From Sorangium cellulosum So0157-2 (GTDB lineage: Bacteria > Myxococcota_A > Polyangia > Polyangiales > Polyangiaceae): a stretch of 64,000 bases of DNA. Where the stretch lies: the NCBI RefSeq assembly GCF_000418325.1, contig NC_021658.1, positions 12,318,501-12,382,500 of the forward strand. The letters are read 5' to 3'. The position numbers were made by a program, and so were the translations under genes. Below the pieces are notes generated by a model. That model did no database searches. It was not told the origin of the DNA and was given only the letters and a program-made list of their open reading frames with translations. Shown here one piece after another: positions 33,874-47,543 of the stretch; positions within the stretch are counted from its first letter, which is position 1; every line of letters starts with the position of its first letter.

Positions 33874-33910
33874 TGGGCCGCGCGTCGCTCCCGACGCACC
33901 ACACAACCCT

Positions 33911-34602
33911 ATGGCTCGGTTCCTGTTCCCACGATGGGCCAACAAAGTGGTGCCCCTGGGGCTGCTCTTCGGAGTTCTGCCCCTCGGCGCCGCTGTGATC
34001 GGCGGATTCTGGTACTACGGTACCAACAAACACCTCGAGGTCGGGTATCAGCCGGATCAACCGGTTGACTACTCGCACAAGCTGCACGCCGGCGACCTCG
34101 GTATCGACTGCCGCTACTGCCACAACACAGTGGAGGTCTCCGGCTTCGCCGCCGTTCCACCGACCGAGACGTGCATGAATTGTCACGCCAAGGTGCGGAG
34201 GGACAGCGAAAAGCTCCTGCTCGTGCAGGAGAGCTGGGCGAACGATGAACCCATTCCCTGGGTGCGCGTCCACAACCTGCCCGACTATGCCTATTTCGAC
34301 CACTCGGCCCATCTGGCTGCAGGGGTCGGCTGCGTGAGCTGTCACGGCCGCATCGACCAGATGCACAAGGTCCGGCAGGTCGCGCCGCTCACGATGGGAT
34401 GGTGCCTGGACTGCCACCGCAATCCGGGCCCCCACCTCCGCGATCCCGCCGACGTCACCAAGATGGATATGGCGCCCTCGACGGCCGTCATGGCGGGCGC
34501 CGGGGTCCCCCCGAACCCGGAACCTTATCAAGATCGCGTGCCAGCGGTCACTACCTCCGGGCGGCAGGTGCAGGCGCCGCTCCACTGCTCGGGGTGCCAC
34601 CG

Positions 34603-34606
<4 letters not shown>
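33911..34606 (+). CDS. actA: Alternative Complex III subunit A, pentaheme cytochrome c
   Basis: This 231-residue protein has an N-terminal membrane anchor (VVPLGLLFGVLPLGAAVIGG) and five c-type heme motifs: CRYCH, CMNCH, CVSCH, CLDCH and CSGCH (last near the C-terminus). Five hemes with one anchor is the pattern of ActA. Alternative Complex III oxidises quinol in place of cytochrome bc1, and ActA carries electrons outward to the acceptor cytochrome. It starts the operon; its stop overlaps the actB start (ATGA). Confidence 0.93.
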
Positions 34607-39018
<4,412 letters not shown>

Positions 39019-39029
<11 letters not shown>

Positions 39030-39789
39030 CAGCGACCCTCCGAGCCGGAAGCGCTCCGGGGAGCCTGCCTCGGCCGAGGAGGCAGGAGAGCTCAAGGACT
39101 CCGATCGCGAAAGCCAGCCCGGCGACGACGAGCCGCAGGGCTTCGTGCCCAAGGACGAGGCGGAGTACGACAAGCCCCACGCGGAGGGGCCGCACGGGAA
39201 GGCCGCGCTCGGGCTCGAGCGCAAGCTGGAGCACCGGGCCGAGGAGGCAGCGGCCGCGGCGTCGGCCCCCTACGCGCTGATGGGCTACTTCTCGACCCCG
39301 GCGGACATCTACCACGCGTGCGAGGCGCTCCGGGACGCGGGCTACAGCCGCTTCGACGCGCACACGCCCTTCCCCGTGCACGGGCTGGAGAAGGCGATGG
39401 GGCTCAAGCCGACGCCGCTGCCGTGGCTCGTGCTCGGCGGCGGGGCGACGGGGCTCGTCAGCGCCATCCTGCTCGCCTGGTACACGCAGCTCCACGACTA
39501 TCCGCTCATCATCAGCGGCAAGCCGTCGTTCTCGTACCAGGCCTTCATCCCGATCTTCTTCGAGCTCACGGTCCTCTTCGCGGCGCTCACGTGCTTCTTC
39601 GGGCTCTTCGCGCTCGGGCGCCTGCCGTCGTTCTTCCACCCCACCATGACGCACCCCTCATTTCCGCGCGCGACCGACGACGCCTTCTTCATCAGCGTCG
39701 AGGTGAGCGACCCGAAGTTCGATGCCACGGAGACGCGCAGCCTCCTCCAGCGCGTAGGCGCGCAGGGCATCAGGGAGGTCTCCTCGTGA
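39019..39789 (+). CDS. actD: Alternative Complex III subunit D
   Basis: This 256-residue protein of the DUF3341 family starts within the end of actC. The first 75 residues are acidic and disordered. The domain begins at YALMGYFSTPADIYHACEAL, followed by FDAHTPFPVHGLEKAMGLK. Two transmembrane helices follow (LVLGGGATGLVSAILLAWYT, and AFIPIFFELTVLFAALTCFF). ActD is a small membrane subunit that supports ActC. The N-terminal acidic extension is longer than in many ActD proteins. Its stop overlaps the actE GTG. Confidence 0.9.
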
Positions 39790-40391
39790 ACCGCTGGTGT
39801 ATTCCCCTCCTCGTCGTCCTCGCGGGCTGTCGGGGACAGGCGAGCAGCGACCCGCCGATCCACCTCTTCGGGGACATGGACTGGCAGCCCAAGTTCCAGC
39901 CCGAGGAGGGCACGCGCCTCTTCGCCGACGGGCGGGCGATGCGGCCGCTCGTGCAGGGCACGGTGCACCAGGGGGCGCTCGACGAGAGCGACGCCTACCG
40001 CACCGGCAAGGACGGCGAGGCGTTCCTGGCGATGGCGCCCATCACCGTCGACGAGGCGGTGATCCGGCGCGGCCAGGACCGCTTCAACATCTACTGCGCG
40101 CCCTGCCACGACCAGAGCGGCAGCGGGCAGGGCATGGTGGTGAAGCGCGGGTACCCGCCGCCCATCGACCTCTCGTCCGACCGGGCGCGCGGCCTGCCCG
40201 ACGGCGAGATCTTCAACGTCATCACGAACGGCGTGCGCAACATGCCGGCATATCGGAAGCAGATCCCGGTCAAGGACCGGTGGGCGATCGTCACGTGGGT
40301 GCGCGTCCTGCAGCAAAGCCAGCACGGGCGCATCGACGATGTCCCCGAGGCCCAGCGGAGCAACATCGCGAAGGAGAGCGGAACTCCATGA
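39786..40391 (+). CDS. actE: Alternative Complex III subunit E, monoheme cytochrome c lipoprotein
   Basis: This 201-residue protein starts at GTG 39786 inside the previous stop (GTGA). It has a lipoprotein signal (CIPLLVVLAGC). One c-type heme motif is present (YCAPCHDQSGSGQG, about residue 100), with the distal Met probably in VRNMPAYRKQIP. ActE is the monoheme subunit that can pass electrons to the terminal oxidase. The stop overlaps actF by ATGA. Confidence 0.92.
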   Translation: MNRWCIPLLVVLAGCRGQASSDPPIHLFGDMDWQPKFQPEEGTRLFADGRAMRPLVQGTVHQGALDESDAYRTGKDGEAFLAMAPITVDEAVIRRGQDRFNIYCAPCHDQSGSGQGMVVKRGYPPPIDLSSDRARGLPDGEIFNVITNGVRNMPAYRKQIPVKDRWAIVTWVRVLQQSQHGRIDDVPEAQRSNIAKESGTP

Positions 40392-41593
40392 AGTCCCACG
40401 GAAGTGCTCTGGCCGAGGACGCGAAGGTCCTCGATAAGGCGGTCGCGAAGCGGCTCGTCTCGAGGAGCATGGTGCTCGCCGTCGTCGGCGTGGCGCTCTC
40501 GGCGCTGGCGGCGATCGTCGACACGAAGCGTTTTGCGTTCTCGTACCTCACCGGCTTCACCTGGCTCGTGACGATCGGGCTCGGCGCGCTGTTCTTCGTG
40601 ATCATCCAGCACCTGACGCGCGCGCGCTGGTCCGCGGCCGCGCGCCGCCACATGGAGTGGATGAGCGGCGTCCTGCCGGCGTGCGTCGTGCTGTTCCTCC
40701 CGATCGCGGTGCTCGCCCACGACGTCTACCACCACTGGATGGGGCCCGAGGCCGCGAACGATCACGTGCTCCACGGGAAGGCGGCGTACCTGAACCCGAC
40801 CTTCTTCTACATCCGCGCCGCGGTGTTCCTCGCGGCGTGGACGGGCCTCGCGCTCTGGTTCATCAAGACCTCCCGCGCGCAGGACGAGAGCGCCGATTTC
40901 CGCCCGACCGCGAAGATGCGGGCCAGCAGCGCCCCGGCCGTCATCGTCTTCGCCCTGACCCTCTCGTTCGCGGCGTTCGACTGGCTGATGAGCATCGACC
41001 CGCACTGGTACTCGACGATCTTCGGCGTCTACGTGTTCGCCGGCGCGGCCACGAGCTCCCTCTCGGCGCTCGCGCTGATCACGATCGCGCTCCACAAGGC
41101 GGGGCTCCTGCGCAAGGTGAGCAACGTCGAGCGCCAGCACGACATCGGCAAGCTCCTCTTCGGCTTCGTAATTTTCTGGGCCTACATCGCGTTCTCGCAG
41201 TTTTTGCTCATCTGGTACGCCAACATCCCGGAAGAGACGATCTTCTATCGTCACCGCTGGGAGGGCTCGTGGAAGGTCGTGAGCCTGGCCCTCTTGTTCG
41301 GCCACTTCGTCGTGCCGTTCCTCGTCCTCCTGTCGCGGCACGCCAAGCGGAGCCCGCTGGTCCTCGGGGCGGCGTCGGTGCTCCTCCTCGTGATGCACTA
41401 CGTCGACCTCTACTGGCTGGTCATGCCGAACATGGATCACCACGGCGCGCACCTCAGCTGGATCGATCTCGCCGGCTTGCTCGGCCCGCTGGGCGTGGGA
41501 GCCTGGATGCTCTCCCTTCAAGCGGCCAAGAGCCCGCTGTATCCTTTGAACGACCCCCACCTTGCCGAAGCGGCTCGGATCGACAACCCGTAA
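40388..41593 (+). CDS. actF: Alternative Complex III subunit F, NrfD-like membrane protein
   Basis: This 401-residue protein is a second NrfD/ActC-like integral membrane subunit with about ten helices. Examples are LTGFTWLVTIGLGALFFVII, FIRAAVFLAAWTG-like AVFLAAWTGLALWF, and FAAFDWLMSIDPHWYSTIFG. The SIDPHWYSTIFGVY stretch is a family signature. ActF probably mirrors ActC and helps build a proton path. It is followed by an 11-nt gap with AAGGAG. Confidence 0.9.
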   Translation: MKSHGSALAEDAKVLDKAVAKRLVSRSMVLAVVGVALSALAAIVDTKRFAFSYLTGFTWLVTIGLGALFFVIIQHLTRARWSAAARRHMEWMSGVLPACVVLFLPIAVLAHDVYHHWMGPEAANDHVLHGKAAYLNPTFFYIRAAVFLAAWTGLALWFIKTSRAQDESADFRPTAKMRASSAPAVIVFALTLSFAAFDWLMSIDPHWYSTIFGVYVFAGAATSSLSALALITIALHKAGLLRKVSNVERQHDIGKLLFGFVIFWAYIAFSQFLLIWYANIPEETIFYRHRWEGSWKVVSLALLFGHFVVPFLVLLSRHAKRSPLVLGAASVLLLVMHYVDLYWLVMPNMDHHGAHLSWIDLAGLLGPLGVGAWMLSLQAAKSPLYPLNDPHLAEAARIDNP

Positions 41594-41603
41594 GGAGCCG
41601 GCC

Positions 41604-42641
41604 ATGAGCGAAGCGACCGACAACACTGCGACCGAGCACGCGGAGACCGAGCACGAGCACGCCGAGGCGGATCGACCGCCGAACTCGCTCATCTTCGTGA
41701 TCGTGATCGCCACGCTGCTCTCCCTCGTGGTGACCGTCCTCTTCGTGAACGAGGTCTTCAAGGCGACGATGGAGCGGGAGATCTCGAGCAAGGTGCTCGA
41801 GCCGCCGAACAGCGCGCTCCGCGGCCTCCGGGCGCTGGAGAAGGAGCGCCTCAGCCACTACCAGTGGGCGAGCGAGAAGGACGGCGTCGTCCGCATCCCG
41901 GTCGACCAGGCCGTGGCGCTCACGCTGAAGGCCTACCAGGAGAAGCGCATCGGGCAGCCGCTCCCCGGCGCGAGCGCCGCGCCCGCGCAGGCGGCGCAGC
42001 CCGGGCAGCCCGAGGACAGCAGCACGAAGCCCGACGAGGCCGCGGCGCCGAACGCCGAGAACGGCGCGCCGCTCCAGGGACAGGACGCGGCGAAGCCCGG
42101 CGACAAGGACGCGGCCAAGCCCGCCGACGCCAAGCCCGCCGACGCCAAGCCCGCCGACGCCAAGCCCGCCGACGCCAAGCCCGCCGACGCCAAGCCCGCC
42201 GACGCCAAGCCCGCCGACGCCAAGCCCGCCGACGCCAAGCCCGCCGACGCCAAGCCCGCCGACGCCAAGCCCGCCGACGCCAAGCCCGCCGACGCCAAGC
42301 CCGCCGACGCCAAGCCCGCCGACGCCAAGCCCGCCGACGCCAAGCCCGCCGACGCCAAGCCCGCCGACGCCAAGCCCGCCGACGCCAAGCCCGCCGACGC
42401 CAAGCCCGCCGACGCCAAGCCCGCCGACGCCAAGCCCGCCGACGCCAAGCCCGCCGACGCCAAGCCCGCCGACGCCAAGCCCGCCGACGCCAAGCCCTCC
42501 GACGCGCCCAAGCCCTCCGACGCCAAGCCCGCCCAGCCCGCGCAGCCTGGCGGCGCGGCCCCCAAGCCCGCCCAACCCGCGCAGCCTGGCGGCACGGCCC
42601 CGAAGCCCGCCAGCCCGGCGCCGTCCGCTCCGGTGCAGTGA
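41604..42641 (+). CDS. Membrane-anchored KPADA-repeat protein in the respiratory operon
   Basis: This 345-residue protein starts at ATG 41604, preceded by AAGGAG. An acidic His-containing N-terminus precedes one transmembrane helix (SLIFVIVIATLLSLVVTVLF, about residues 28-47). A short domain of about 75 residues follows (EKERLSHYQWASEKDGVV, VALTLKAYQEKR). The remaining 200 residues are low-complexity, with 25 exact KPADA units plus variants. The tail probably spans the periplasm like a flexible rod. The gene sits between ActF and SCO, where small accessory subunits such as ActG occur in other operons; homology to ActG is unproven. The stop overlaps the SCO gene start. Confidence 0.8.
   Translation: MSEATDNTATEHAETEHEHAEADRPPNSLIFVIVIATLLSLVVTVLFVNEVFKATMEREISSKVLEPPNSALRGLRALEKERLSHYQWASEKDGVVRIPVDQAVALTLKAYQEKRIGQPLPGASAAPAQAAQPGQPEDSSTKPDEAAAPNAENGAPLQGQDAAKPGDKDAAKPADAKPADAKPADAKPADAKPADAKPADAKPADAKPADAKPADAKPADAKPADAKPADAKPADAKPADAKPADAKPADAKPADAKPADAKPADAKPADAKPADAKPADAKPADAKPADAKPADAKPSDAPKPSDAKPAQPAQPGGAAPKPAQPAQPGGTAPKPASPAPSAPVQ
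42117..42491 (+). repeat. 25 perfect 15-bp tandem repeats (KPADA codons)
   Basis: The unit AAGCCCGCCGACGCC is repeated 25 times with no base change, then degenerates. Perfect identity, including third positions, implies recent expansion by slippage or recombination. The frame is kept whatever the copy number, since 15 is a multiple of 3. Confidence 0.95.
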
Positions 42642-43483
42642 TGTCTCGCCCGCTGTCCGCCCTGCTCGCCGTGCTCGCGCTCGTGGTGGCCACCGTCACC
42701 CCGGCGCGGCGCGCGCGGGCAGCGGACACAACCATTCCGACAGAGCTCGTCGGCGTCGACATCGAGGAGCGGCCGGGCGCCCAGCTGCCGCGCGAGCTCA
42801 GGCTCCGCGACCAGTCGGGACAAGAGGTCGAGCTCGGCCGGTACGCGGCGGGCGACAAGCCCCTCGTCCTGGTGCTCGGCTACTACGAGTGTCCGATGCT
42901 GTGCTCGCTGGTCCTGAACGGCGTCCTCCAGGCGATGAAGGAGAGCGCCTGGAGCGCCGGCACGGAGTACCGCACCCTCGTCGTGAGCTTCGATCCCCGC
43001 GACACGCCCGAGGCGGCGCGCAAGAAGCGGGCGAACTACATCGAGGCCTACGGCCGGCCGGTCGCCGGCGACGGCTTCGACTTCCTCGTCGGGGACGAGG
43101 CCTCGGTGCGGGCGCTCGCCAGCACGGTCGGCTTCAACTACCGATGGGACGAGACGGCAAAGCAGTACGCGCACGCGGCGGGCGCGTTCGTCTTCACGCC
43201 GGACGGACGCCTGTCGCGCACGCTGTACGGCATCTCCTTTCCACAGAAGAACTTCGGCCTCGCGCTGCGCGAAGCGGGCAGCGGGCAGGTCGGGAGCGCC
43301 TGGGATCGGGTGCTGTTGTTCTGTTTCCATTACGATCCCAACGCCCGAGGGTACGTCCTGGCGACGCAGCGGCTGATGAAGGCCGCCGGCGTCCTCACGG
43401 TCGTGCTGCTCGGGCTCTGGCTCATGCGCTTCTGGCGGACCGAACGCGCCCGCACGAGGGCGCGCGTAAACGAGGCTTCCTAG
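42641..43483 (+). CDS. SCO1/SenC/PrrC copper chaperone
   Basis: This 280-residue protein delivers copper to the CuA centre of cytochrome oxidase. A signal peptide ends ARARAAD. The thioredoxin-like domain contains the Cys pair ECPMLC (about residue 85) and the copper His within QYAHAAGAFVF. A C-terminal helix (AGVLTVVLLGLWLMRFW) may anchor it. Its start overlaps the KPADA gene stop (TGATG), and coxB follows 25 nt later, which agrees with a CuA loading role. Confidence 0.93.
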   Translation: MSRPLSALLAVLALVVATVTPARRARAADTTIPTELVGVDIEERPGAQLPRELRLRDQSGQEVELGRYAAGDKPLVLVLGYYECPMLCSLVLNGVLQAMKESAWSAGTEYRTLVVSFDPRDTPEAARKKRANYIEAYGRPVAGDGFDFLVGDEASVRALASTVGFNYRWDETAKQYAHAAGAFVFTPDGRLSRTLYGISFPQKNFGLALREAGSGQVGSAWDRVLLFCFHYDPNARGYVLATQRLMKAAGVLTVVLLGLWLMRFWRTERARTRARVNEAS

Positions 43484-43508
43484 GACACAAGGTGGCGGAG
43501 CCACAATT

Positions 43509-44459
43509 ATGGAGAATAAGAACCCGATCGAACTTGGCTCCTTCTGGCTGCCCCGCGCGGGGTCGACGCTCGCTGAGCACATCGACGCCGGCTGGGCCGC
43601 GGCCTACTGGGTCTCCGTCCTCTTCTTCGTCCTGGTCACCGGGGCGGTCGTGCTGTTCGCCGTGAAGTACCGGCGGCGCAGCGAGCACGACAAGACGAGC
43701 CCCATCGACCACAGCGCGACGGTCGAGGTCGTGTGGACGCTGATCCCGCTCGCCATCCTCATCGCGCTCTTCTTCGTGGGCATGCGCGGCTACGTGCACG
43801 CCTCCGTGGCGCCGGCCGAGTCGTACGAGATCAACGTCACCGGCGAGATGTACATCTGGACGTTCACCTACCCCGACGGGACGACGACGGTGAACGAGAT
43901 GGCCGTGCCGCGGGGGCGCCCGGTGCGGCTCATCCTGAGCTCGAAGGACATCCTCCACAGCTTCTACATCCCGGAGTTCCGCGTGAAGCAGGACGTGGTG
44001 CCGGGGTCGTACACGTCGCTGTGGTTCGAGGCGACGGACACGCGCGAGACCGTGCTCCTGTGCACCGAGTACTGCGGCTCCGGCCACTCGGACATGCTGG
44101 CCACCGTCAAGGTGATGGAGCCGTCGGACTTCGAGAAGTGGCTCGAGGGCAACAACAACAGCGACCTCCCGCCCGAGGAGCTCGGCAAGACGCTCTTCGT
44201 CAAGCGGGCCTGCGCGACCTGCCACTCCCTCGACGGGACGCGCCTCCAGGGGCCGTCGCTCAAGGGGCTCTTCGGCCGCGAGGAGGAGCTCGCGGACGGT
44301 TCGAAGGTCACCGCGGACGAGAACTACTTCCGCGACAGCCTGTTCAACCCGCAGGGCCAGATCGTGCGCGGCTACCCGCCGGTGATGCCGTCGTTCAAGG
44401 GGCTCCTCAAGGACAGAGAAGTGGACGCGCTCATCGCTTACCTCAAGACGGTGAAGTGA
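43509..44459 (+). CDS. coxB: Cytochrome c oxidase subunit II with fused cytochrome c (caa3 type)
   Basis: This 316-residue protein has two N-terminal helices (AAYWVSVLFFVLVTGAVVLF, and VVWTLIPLAILIALFFVGM). The CuA site is complete (CTEYCGSGHSDM, with an upstream His in DILHSFYIPEF). A C-terminal cytochrome c domain has CATCH and a distal Met in MPSFKG. This fusion defines caa3 oxidases, which accept electrons without a separate cytochrome c, for example from ACIII. Confidence 0.95.
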   Translation: MENKNPIELGSFWLPRAGSTLAEHIDAGWAAAYWVSVLFFVLVTGAVVLFAVKYRRRSEHDKTSPIDHSATVEVVWTLIPLAILIALFFVGMRGYVHASVAPAESYEINVTGEMYIWTFTYPDGTTTVNEMAVPRGRPVRLILSSKDILHSFYIPEFRVKQDVVPGSYTSLWFEATDTRETVLLCTEYCGSGHSDMLATVKVMEPSDFEKWLEGNNNSDLPPEELGKTLFVKRACATCHSLDGTRLQGPSLKGLFGREEELADGSKVTADENYFRDSLFNPQGQIVRGYPPVMPSFKGLLKDREVDALIAYLKTVK

Positions 44460-44478
44460 GCGCCGGGGAGAAGCAGTC

Positions 44479-46116
44479 ATGTCGCAGACAGTAACGACCC
44501 TCGACGTCAATACGGCACCCCACGGCGGCCACGAAACGGATTACATCCGGGCCAAGAGCGGGATCATGTCGTGGCTCACCACGGTCGATCACAAGCGGAT
44601 CGGCCTGATGTACCTCGTCAGCACCTTCATCGCCTTCCTCATGGGCGGGGTCTTCGCGCTGGTCCTCCGGCTCGAGCTCCTGACGCCGAAGGCGACGATC
44701 ATGAGCGCGAACGCCTATAACCAGATGTTCACGCTCCACGGCGCGGTGATGACGTTCCTCTTCATCATCCCGAGCATCCCCGGCGCGCTCGGCAACTTCC
44801 TCCTGCCGATCATGATCGGCGCGAAGGACGTCGCCTTCCCGAAGCTGAACCTCCTCAGCCTGTACCTCTACTGGATCGGCGCCCTCTTCACGCTCTCGTC
44901 GCTCGTCACGGGCGGCATCGACACCGGCTGGACGTTCTACGTGCCGTACTCGAGCACGGTGACCACCACGTCGGTCCTGAGCGTCACGTTCGGCGTCTTC
45001 ATCCTCGGCTTCTCCAGCGTGCTCACGGGGCTGAACTTCGTCGTCACCCTGCACAAGCTCCGGGCGCCCGGGATGGGCTGGTACAAGATGCCGCTCATGC
45101 TCTGGGCGCTCTACGCGACGAGCATCGTCCAGATCCTCGCGACGCCGGTGCTCGGCATCACGCTCCTCCTGCTCATCGCCGAGCGCGCGTTCCACATCGG
45201 CATCTTCGACCCGGCGCTCGGCGGCGACCCGGTGCTCTACCAGCACTTCTTCTGGTTCTACAGCCATCCGGCCGTGTACATCATGATCCTGCCGGGCATG
45301 GGCATCATCAGCGAGCTCATCGCGGTGCACGCGCGGCGCCGGATCTTCGGCTACAAGGCGATCGCCTTCTCCAGCGTCGCCATCGCCCTGGTCGGCTTCC
45401 TCGTGTGGGGCCACCACATGTTCACCTCGGGCCAGAGCGAGCTCGCGGCCATCATCTTCTCGTTCCTGACCTTCCTCGTCGCCATCCCCAGCGGCGTCAA
45501 GATCTTCAACTGGACCGCGACGCTGTGGCGCGGCTCGATCGGCTTCAACGCGCCGATGCTGTACGCGCTGTCGTTCCTCATCCTCTTCTCGATCGGCGGC
45601 CTGACCGGCGTCTTCCTCGGGATGCTCAGCGTCGACCTGCACCTGCACGACACGTACTTCGTCGTCGCGCACTTCCACTACGTGATGGTCGGCGGCACCG
45701 TCATCGCCTACTTCGGCGGCCTCCACCACTGGTGGCCCAAGATCACCGGGAAGATGTACTCCGAGCGGCTCGCCGCCATCGGCTGCGTGCTCGTCTTCAT
45801 CGGCTTCAACGTCACGTTCTTCTCGCAGTTCGTCCTGGGCAGCCGCGGGATGCCGCGGCGCTACTACAACTACCTCGACCAGTTCCAGCCGCTGCACGCC
45901 TTCTCGACCGTGGGCTCGTGGATCCTGGGCGCCGGCATCCTCGTGATGCTGGTCTGCTTGATCAAATCGCTCCGCTCCGGCGCGCCGGCGCCGAAGAGCC
46001 CCTGGGGCGGGCTCAGCCTCGAGTGGACCACCGCCTCCCCGCCCATCACCGAGAACTTCGTCCGCACCCCGATCGTGACCAAGGGCGCATACGACTTCAA
46101 CACGGAGAAAGCATGA
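44479..46116 (+). CDS. coxA: Cytochrome c oxidase subunit I
   Basis: This 545-residue catalytic subunit has twelve helices. Heme a and CuB ligands are visible: FTLHGAVMTF, FYSHPAVYIMILPGMG (Tyr-His cross-link), HHMFTSG and HDTYFVVAHFHYVM. It reduces oxygen to water and pumps protons. ATG 44479 has GGGGAG 8 nt upstream. Its stop overlaps coxC (ATGA). Confidence 0.97.
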   Translation: MSQTVTTLDVNTAPHGGHETDYIRAKSGIMSWLTTVDHKRIGLMYLVSTFIAFLMGGVFALVLRLELLTPKATIMSANAYNQMFTLHGAVMTFLFIIPSIPGALGNFLLPIMIGAKDVAFPKLNLLSLYLYWIGALFTLSSLVTGGIDTGWTFYVPYSSTVTTTSVLSVTFGVFILGFSSVLTGLNFVVTLHKLRAPGMGWYKMPLMLWALYATSIVQILATPVLGITLLLLIAERAFHIGIFDPALGGDPVLYQHFFWFYSHPAVYIMILPGMGIISELIAVHARRRIFGYKAIAFSSVAIALVGFLVWGHHMFTSGQSELAAIIFSFLTFLVAIPSGVKIFNWTATLWRGSIGFNAPMLYALSFLILFSIGGLTGVFLGMLSVDLHLHDTYFVVAHFHYVMVGGTVIAYFGGLHHWWPKITGKMYSERLAAIGCVLVFIGFNVTFFSQFVLGSRGMPRRYYNYLDQFQPLHAFSTVGSWILGAGILVMLVCLIKSLRSGAPAPKSPWGGLSLEWTTASPPITENFVRTPIVTKGAYDFNTEKA

Positions 46117-46799
46117 GCGCGCACGCCGAGGCCGCCGATCGGCCGAACAAGGCAGGGCCGGTCCTGTCCCCCAATTTCCACGTCGCCCATCATTTCGACT
46201 CCGCGGACACGCAGTTCGACGCCAGCAGGATGGGCATCTGGCTCTTCCTGGTCACCGAGGTCCTCCTCTTCGGCGGGCTGTTCTGCGCGTTCGCGATCTT
46301 CCGGACCTGGTTCTTCGACTCCTTCGTGGAGGCCCACCACCACCTCGACAAGGTGATGGGCGGCGTCAACACGGTGGTGCTCATCTGTTCCAGCCTGACG
46401 ATGGCGCTCGCCGTCCGGTCGGCGCAGAAGAGCGACCAGAAGACCACGACGCGCCTGCTCGTGATCACGCTGCTCTGCGCGGCCGCGTTCCTCGTGATCA
46501 AGTACTTCGAGTACCAGCACAAGTTCCACGACGGCCTGCTGCCCGGGAAGTACTTCACCGCCCAGGGCTTCACCACGGCCCACGCGGGGATCTTCTTCGC
46601 CATCTACTTCATGATGACGGGCATCCACGGCTTGCACGTCGTCATCGGGATGGGGCTCATCACGTGGATCCTCATCCGCAACATGCGCGGTGAGTTCTCG
46701 AGCCGCTACTACTTGCCGGTCGAGGGGGTGGGGCTGTACTGGCACCTCGTCGACCTCATCTGGATCTATCTCTTCCCCCTCCTCTACCTGGTGGGCTGA
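46113..46799 (+). CDS. coxC: Cytochrome c oxidase subunit III
   Basis: This 228-residue protein has five helices, which is common for caa3 oxidases. Typical motifs are ASRMGIWLFLVTEVLLFGGL, YFTAQGFTTAHAGIFFAIYF, TGIHGLHVVIGMGLITWILI and YWHLVDLIWIYLFPLLYLVG. It stabilises subunit I. It overlaps the coxA stop by 4 nt. Confidence 0.95.
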   Translation: MSAHAEAADRPNKAGPVLSPNFHVAHHFDSADTQFDASRMGIWLFLVTEVLLFGGLFCAFAIFRTWFFDSFVEAHHHLDKVMGGVNTVVLICSSLTMALAVRSAQKSDQKTTTRLLVITLLCAAAFLVIKYFEYQHKFHDGLLPGKYFTAQGFTTAHAGIFFAIYFMMTGIHGLHVVIGMGLITWILIRNMRGEFSSRYYLPVEGVGLYWHLVDLIWIYLFPLLYLVG

Positions 46800-46814
46800 G
46801 GCCTAGAGGACAGC

Positions 46815-47297
46815 ATGTCGACACACGCAGAAGCAGCCGACGCGCACGGACACGGGCACGGCCACGGCCACGGCGCCGACCACGTGCCCCACGTCCTGCC
46901 GCTCAAGGTCTACATCGCCACGTGGCTCACGCTGCTCGTGCTCACGGTCGTGACCGTGGGCGCGAGCTACGTCGACCTCGGCGCCGCCAACCTGGCCATC
47001 GCGGTCCTCATCGCGACGGTGAAGGCGAGCGTCGTGGCGTTCATCTTCATGCACCTCAAGTGGGACCACAAATTCCACACCCTGATCTTCGCCTCGTCGC
47101 TCATCTTCCTGGCGATCTTCATCGGCTTCACCATGTTCGACACGAACAACCGGGGCCGGGCCGAGGAGATCGAGGCCCAGCGGCCGGCGGACTGGAAGGC
47201 GCCGTTCGACGGCAAGCGCGCCGTCGACAACTGGGAAGTGAAGAAGCCGCACAAGGTGGCCCCGCCGCCGAAGCAGGTCCATCAGGGCACCGAGTGA
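46815..47297 (+). CDS. coxD: Cytochrome c oxidase subunit IV
   Basis: This 160-residue protein has a His/Gly-rich N-terminus (HGHGHGHGHG), three helices (VYIATWLTLLVLTVVTVGA, NLAIAVLIATVKASVVAFIF, and LIFASSLIFLAIFIGFTMF) and a hydrophilic tail. It fits the bacterial oxidase subunit IV group, although the 50-residue tail is longer than usual. The His stretch could bind metal. TAGAGGA precedes ATG 46815. It ends the operon. Confidence 0.85.
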   Translation: MSTHAEAADAHGHGHGHGHGADHVPHVLPLKVYIATWLTLLVLTVVTVGASYVDLGAANLAIAVLIATVKASVVAFIFMHLKWDHKFHTLIFASSLIFLAIFIGFTMFDTNNRGRAEEIEAQRPADWKAPFDGKRAVDNWEVKKPHKVAPPPKQVHQGTE

Positions 47298-47543
47298 CCC
47301 GCTGCGGGGCCGCGCGCCCCGCAGCAAGCGCCGGACGTAAGCTGGCGCACAAACACAAGCTCCGGGAATTGCAGGGGTTTCTCCTGCCGACCCCCGGATG
47401 TGGGCGCGGGAGCACCTCGCGCGTGCTCGCGGCTTTCGTGCGCGGTACAAGGGAGCGGTTGAAAGGCAACGTCGAAAGGTTGCTCCCGGCTGAACGCCGG
47501 GCGCCTCGACCGGGCCCTGGAAGCCCTCCCTGTCCGCGCGCGG
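47298..47543. other. Gap between the oxidase operon and the sensor kinase gene
   Basis: These 246 bases hold no gene or clear hairpin that I can support. They could carry the promoter of the two-component pair; no ribosome site precedes the kinase ATG at 47544. Confidence 0.4.

Larger units (their letters stand above)
33596..33910. other. Intergenic region before the respiratory operon
   Basis: The 315 bases between the PhyH gene and actA have no ORF I trust. They hold a DnaA-box-like site, a strong 15-bp-stem hairpin, two copies of TTGTCGCACCC (about 33757 and 33846) and a candidate promoter. Base composition is lower in GC than nearby genes. Confidence 0.65.

Noticed and set aside
41454..42575. 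Minus-strand Gly-Leu-Gly-Val repeat protein
   Set aside because: It is the antisense reading of the KPADA tandem repeat and has no ribosome site or signal.
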